Shown: piece after piece, positions 4,707 to 7,788 of the stretch
Numbering within the stretch: position 1 is the first letter of the stretch
Layout of the letters: every line of letters starts with the position of its first letter
Assembly: GCA_020720565.1 (NCBI GenBank)
Contig: DYOK01000034.1
Span: 8,548-16,335 of the forward strand
Direction of reading: 5' to 3'
DNA length: 7,788 bases
From: Acetofilamentum sp.
Lineage (GTDB): Bacteria; Bacteroidota; Bacteroidia; Bacteroidales; JAFGXI01
Program-made: the position numbers and the translations under genes
The notes under the pieces: generated by a model
Databases searched by the model: none
Seen by the model: the letters and a program-made list of their open reading frames with translations, nothing else
Told to the model about the DNA's origin: nothing

Positions 4707-7355
4707 ATGATGAATCAAATCATTTATTTACTACCCCTTACCGCACTTGTGGGGTTTGCTTTTATGTTCTTCAAGTCGGCTTGGATTAACAAGCAAGAAG
4801 AGGGAACCGAAAGAATGGCTCGAATTGCCAAAAATATTGCCGACGGAGCAATGGCGTTTCTTAAAGCTGAATATAAAGTAATTGCAATTTTTGTAATTGC
4901 TGTGGCTATTTTGCTTGGTATTAAAGGTACAGTTGAAGAAAATTCGAATGCCATGGTGGCACTTTCATTTGTAGTAGGGGCTTTTTTATCGGCTTTGGCA
5001 GGTTTTATTGGGATGAAAGTGGCTACAAAAGCCAATGTTCGAACAACCAATGCAGCACGTACTTCGCTCAATAAAGCACTTGAAGTTGCATTCTCTGGCG
5101 GTGCAGTAATGGGATTGGGAGTTGTTTCGCTTGGTGTTCTTGGTATAAGTTCGTTACTTATTTTGTATACCTACTTATATGGTATGGATTCTTCCAATGG
5201 AGTAACCATGGTTTTAAATATTATTTCGGGTTTTTCTCTAGGAGCATCTTCCATTGCATTATTTGCGAGAGTTGGTGGTGGGATCTATACTAAAGCAGCC
5301 GATGTGGGTGCCGACTTAGTAGGAAAAGTTGAAGCGGGTATTCCTGAAGATCATCCTTTGAATCCTGCAACAATTGCCGATAACGTTGGCGATAACGTAG
5401 GTGATGTCGCTGGTATGGGTGCCGATTTGTTCGAATCGTTTGTAGGTTCGATTATCGCTACCATGGTGTTAGGAGCCATTTATTTTAATATGCCTGAATT
5501 TGCCGATTATAAACTTGGACCAGTAATTTTGCCTTTGGCTTTATCTTCTGTGGGTATTTTGGTTTCTGTATTTGGAACCTTCTTTGTAAAAGTTAGAGAA
5601 GGGGGCAATCCTCAATCGGCACTTAACATGGGCGAGTTTTTGTCTGCTGGTGTTATGATTGTGTTATCTTATTTTATTATCGAAGCGTTTTTACCCGAAA
5701 AATGGGTTGTTGGTGAGCAAACCTTTACCTCTGTTGGTGTCTTTATTGCCACAATTGTAGGCCTTTTAGCGGGTTTAGGTGTGGGTAAAATTACAGAATA
5801 TTATACTGGAACGGGAACAAAACCAGTTTTGGGAATAACCAAACAATCCATAACGGGTCCTGCTACTAATATTATTGCAGGTCTGGGTGTGGGTATGATG
5901 TCAACAGCAATTCCAATTTTATTGATAGCTGCTGCAATTATTTTATCCTTTCACTTTGCCGGCTTATATGGTATTGCTATTGCTGCTGTAGGTATGTTAG
6001 CCAACACAGGTATTCAATTGGCAGTAGATGCTTATGGCCCTATTTCTGATAATGCCGGAGGTATTGCCGAAATGGCTGGTCTTCCAAAAGAAGTTCGTAA
6101 ACGTACCGACAAATTGGATGCAGTTGGTAATACAACAGCCGCTATTGGAAAAGGATTTGCAATTGCTTCTGCTGCATTAACAGCCTTGGCACTCTTCTCC
6201 GCATTTATGCAACAAGCAGGAATGACAGTGATCGATATATCTAAGTCGTATGTAATGGCTGGCTTACTCGTTGGAGGTATGTTACCTTTTGTGTTTTCTG
6301 CAATGGCGATGAGTGCTGTAGGGCGTGCTGCCATGTCGATGATTCAAGAGGTTCGTCGCCAGTTTACCACAATTCCTGCTTTAAGAGATGCTTTAGCCGT
6401 AATGCGTAAATATGATGGCAATATGGAAAATGCCACTGCCGAAGATAAAGCGATTTTCGACAAAGCCGATGGGGTAGCTGAATATGGAAAATGTGTCGAT
6501 ATTTCGACAAAAGCTTCGCTTCGCGAAATGATTTTACCAGGGCTATTAGCGATTGTTACACCTGTCGCTGTTGGATTCCTTGGGGGGGCAGAGATGTTAG
6601 GCGGCTTATTAGCAGGTGTAACAGTTTCAGGTGTACTACTGGCCATTTTCCAATCTAACGCTGGTGGTGCTTGGGATAATGCTAAGAAAATGTTCGAAGA
6701 AGGTGTAACTCACGATGGCGTAACTTATAAAAAAGGTTCAGATGCACACAAAGCTGCCGTAGTTGGCGATACAGTTGGCGACCCTTTTAAAGATACTTCA
6801 GGTCCATCATTAAATATTTTATTAAAATTGATGTCTGTGGTGGCTTTAGTCATTGCACCAAGTATAGCAATTGAAAAAATTACAGAACCTGCAAACTCGG
6901 TTCAAAATATCGAAATGAACAAAACCACTTCTGCAACCATTGTCGATGGTCAAGTGGCTGCCATTGTTTCGGACGATTCCCCAGAATCAAACAGTTTGAT
7001 TATCAATAGACAACATATGGTTGTAGCCAATCTTGCTCAACCTACCGAATTTGAGTTAAAACATACCCCAGAAATTGTTTTAGGTGCAGTTCAAGCCGAT
7101 GGAACGACCGAGATTAATATTAATGTAGGGTCGAAAGGAATTGTTCATCCAAATTCAAAAGACCATTGGATTGATTTTTTGAATATTACAGTAGATGGCA
7201 AAGGAACCAAAGAAGTGATTAAAACTAATTTTGCGAATAACGAAAATAACAAATTCGGACCTTTCTATGTTCATTTAGAAAAAGGTAGTGTTATTAATGT
7301 TGAGCTAGGTTGCAATTTGCATGGAATCTGGAAAAACACATTAACTGTTCAATAA
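4707..7355 (+). CDS. hppA: Membrane-integral ion-pumping pyrophosphatase fused to a superoxide-reductase-like domain
   Basis: The pump hydrolyses cytosolic PPi and moves H+ and/or Na+ outward. Residues 1 to about 722 are a full pump: a first helix near 3-23; the PPi-binding acidic motif DVGADLVGKVE (199-209); the DNVGDNVGDVAG acids (225-236); DLFE (240-243); DNAGG from Asp448; GNTTAAIGKG (474-483); and GDTVGDPFKDTSG (687-699), leading into the last helix (about 701-721). Ala478 stands where K+-independent pumps carry Lys, so a K+-dependent enzyme is predicted. Glu243, three residues after Asp240, is the glutamate position of Na+-type and related K+-dependent pumps; the ion cannot be settled by eye. 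Standard family members end near here at roughly 670-770 residues. This one continues in frame through a hydrophilic linker (about 723-780) into a desulfoferrodoxin-like domain (about 782-882). The start is a tandem ATG (4707 and 4710); either codon gives the same protein apart from one Met. A promoter precedes it and a strong terminator follows. Confidence 0.97.
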   Translation: MMNQIIYLLPLTALVGFAFMFFKSAWINKQEEGTERMARIAKNIADGAMAFLKAEYKVIAIFVIAVAILLGIKGTVEENSNAMVALSFVVGAFLSALAGFIGMKVATKANVRTTNAARTSLNKALEVAFSGGAVMGLGVVSLGVLGISSLLILYTYLYGMDSSNGVTMVLNIISGFSLGASSIALFARVGGGIYTKAADVGADLVGKVEAGIPEDHPLNPATIADNVGDNVGDVAGMGADLFESFVGSIIATMVLGAIYFNMPEFADYKLGPVILPLALSSVGILVSVFGTFFVKVREGGNPQSALNMGEFLSAGVMIVLSYFIIEAFLPEKWVVGEQTFTSVGVFIATIVGLLAGLGVGKITEYYTGTGTKPVLGITKQSITGPATNIIAGLGVGMMSTAIPILLIAAAIILSFHFAGLYGIAIAAVGMLANTGIQLAVDAYGPISDNAGGIAEMAGLPKEVRKRTDKLDAVGNTTAAIGKGFAIASAALTALALFSAFMQQAGMTVIDISKSYVMAGLLVGGMLPFVFSAMAMSAVGRAAMSMIQEVRRQFTTIPALRDALAVMRKYDGNMENATAEDKAIFDKADGVAEYGKCVDISTKASLREMILPGLLAIVTPVAVGFLGGAEMLGGLLAGVTVSGVLLAIFQSNAGGAWDNAKKMFEEGVTHDGVTYKKGSDAHKAAVVGDTVGDPFKDTSGPSLNILLKLMSVVALVIAPSIAIEKITEPANSVQNIEMNKTTSATIVDGQVAAIVSDDSPESNSLIINRQHMVVANLAQPTEFELKHTPEIVLGAVQADGTTEININVGSKGIVHPNSKDHWIDFLNITVDGKGTKEVIKTNFANNENNKFGPFYVHLEKGSVINVELGCNLHGIWKNTLTVQ
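7044..7352 (+). other. Superoxide reductase (desulfoferrodoxin centre II)-like domain within the pump
   Basis: This covers residues 780-882 of the pyrophosphatase. Superoxide reductases hold a mononuclear Fe(His4Cys) site and reduce superoxide to peroxide. The expected order of ligands is present: KHTP (His786), HPNSKDHW (His814, His820) and CNLHGIW (Cys869, His872). The spacings of 6 between the second and third His, and 3 between Cys and the last His, equal those of Desulfoarculus baarsii enzyme (His69/His75, Cys116/His119). Lys785 matches the catalytic-loop Lys48, but Leu784 stands where Glu47 is usual. There is no Cys in the linker, so the rubredoxin-like centre I is absent, as in neelaredoxin-type proteins. 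The pump's PPi-binding end of the last helix is cytosolic, so the domain should be periplasmic. Superoxide reductase activity is inference; an electron-transfer or sensing role is also possible. Confidence 0.88.
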
Positions 7356-7414
7356 TCTTTAATTCAATTTGTTGATTAATTCATTGATTTGGATTTTTGA
7401 ACGAAACTCTATAT

Positions 7415-7450
7415 AAAAAAAGCGTCTCATACTTGAGTCGCTTTTTTTTT
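7415..7450 (+). terminator. Intrinsic terminator of the pyrophosphatase gene
   Basis: A7-GCG pairs with CGC-T7, then comes a single T/T mismatch, then CTCA/TGAG around a TACT loop. The right side runs on into nine T. It lies about 60 bases after the stop codon. Because the left arm begins with seven A, the structure has a T-run on both strands and could also stop leftward transcription. Confidence 0.88.
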
Positions 7451-7508
7451 GGAGGAAAGACTAAGGTCATCGAGCTATTTCTGTTTTTGTAATATCGATT
7501 TAACTTTC

Positions 7509-7542
7509 AAAATAGTTCAACTTCGGTTTATTGGACTATTTT
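7509..7542. repeat. Long inverted repeat (12-bp stem)
   Basis: AAAATAGTTCAA (7509-7520) and TTGGACTATTTT (7531-7542) pair over 12 positions with one G-T wobble, around a 10-base loop containing CTTCGG. The ACTATTTT of the right arm recurs at 7583-7590. No long T-run follows on either strand, so it is not a typical terminator. It could be a palindromic intergenic repeat or the core of a small RNA. Confidence 0.6.
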
Positions 7543-7548
7543 CAAGTA

Positions 7549-7578
7549 TTATCGGCATTAACGCCCGATAAAATCGGG
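7549..7578. repeat. Overlapping competing inverted repeats
   Basis: CCCGAT (7564-7569) has two possible partners. Upstream, TTATCGG (7549-7555) pairs with CCGATAA (7565-7571) around a 9-base loop. Downstream, ATCGGG (7573-7578) pairs with it around a 3-base loop. The two stems exclude each other. Compact CCCGAT...ATCGGG palindromes are frequent in Bacteroidota intergenic DNA in my recollection, so a dispersed REP-like element is the plainest explanation. Confidence 0.45.
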
Positions 7579-7620
7579 ACAAACTATTTTATACAGAACC
7601 ATATTTGAAAACTTTTTCTT

Positions 7621-7646
7621 TTGATGATAAAACTTTTGTAATTTCG
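7621..7646 (+). promoter_or_regulatory. Weak promoter candidate for a gene beyond the window
   Basis: TTG (7621-7623), a 15-base spacer and TAATTTCG (7639-7646) resemble the Bacteroidota promoter, with one mismatch in the -7 box and a rather short spacer. It points rightward out of the window. No gene start can be tied to it here. Confidence 0.3.
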
Positions 7647-7788
7647 CAGCATAGGGATTTACACATTTTTCTAGATGCTATATTTGATCATCGGGCCACA
7701 GAGTCCAGCTTATTATTATTCTCCTAACTTATGCAATAGTTCGTTAATCTTTTTTAACTATCTAATAATTAGAACTTTTCAAAAGTTT

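Larger units (their letters stand above)
7356..7788. other. Intergenic stretch without a convincing gene
   Basis: No reading frame here looks like a protein. It contains the pyrophosphatase terminator, a cluster of inverted repeats (7509-7590), a weak promoter-like pair (7621-7646) and, at the very end, a perfect palindrome AACTTTT-C-AAAAGTT (7773-7787). A frame from the ATG at 7675 is open to the window end (38 codons), but its composition is not protein-like. I see no tRNA or rRNA. Confidence 0.6.

Noticed and set aside
4724..6646. Minus-strand open frames opposite the pyrophosphatase gene
   Set aside because: They are antisense shadows of a strongly conserved gene, with no promoter and no family features.
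6870..7050. Possible frameshift or assembly join creating the pump/iron-domain fusion
   Set aside because: The frame is continuous from the last helix through the linker to the CNLHGIW motif. Codon use does not change visibly, and no separate start codon context or promoter precedes the iron domain.
7675..7788. Open frame from an ATG to the window edge (38 codons)
   Set aside because: The composition (many Tyr, Ser, Ile, Asn from A/T-rich triplets) is what noncoding A/T-rich DNA gives. There is too little sequence to support a gene.

Overview
The window looks like chromosomal DNA from a low-GC member of the Bacteroidota, probably an anaerobic or microaerophilic one. Four signs support this: a Rho factor with a very long Asn/Gln/Arg-rich disordered insert, typical of this phylum; a small protein resembling the Bacteroidota-restricted IPExxxVDY family; start codons without Shine-Dalgarno sequences; and promoter-like TAnnTTTG boxes (TACCTTTG, TATTTTTG), the -7 element used by the Bacteroidota housekeeping sigma factor. 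An anaerobic lifestyle is inferred only from the superoxide-reductase-like domain and the membrane pyrophosphatase.

Layout: three genes run leftward on the minus strand and one runs rightward. From the divergent centre (4436-4706) leftward come ahcY (S-adenosylhomocysteine hydrolase, 3023-4435), a small IPExxxVDY-like protein (2412-2810) whose start codon directly abuts a terminator-like hairpin, and rho (44-2296). Rightward comes an 882-residue membrane-integral pyrophosphatase (4707-7355), closed by a clear intrinsic terminator (7415-7450). The last 340 bases hold no convincing gene but contain an unusual cluster of nested inverted repeats and a possible promoter for something beyond the window.

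The most striking observation is the C-terminus of the pyrophosphatase. After a complete 16-helix pump of about 720 residues, the same uninterrupted frame continues through a hydrophilic linker of about 60 residues into a domain of about 100 residues. That domain carries all five expected iron ligands of a superoxide reductase/desulfoferrodoxin centre II (His786, His814, His820, Cys869, His872). By the known topology of membrane pyrophosphatases this domain should sit on the periplasmic side. A PPi-driven ion pump tethered to a superoxide-reductase-type iron site is not an arrangement I recognise as described.

A second point of interest is Rho. Its roughly 330-residue disordered insert contains four regularly placed R-x-[D/E]-F-R motifs, a possible sticker pattern for condensate formation. 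The genes are housekeeping functions (transcription termination, methyl-cycle turnover, PPi energetics). Apart from the shared divergent promoter region of ahcY and the pump, nothing shows that they form one pathway.
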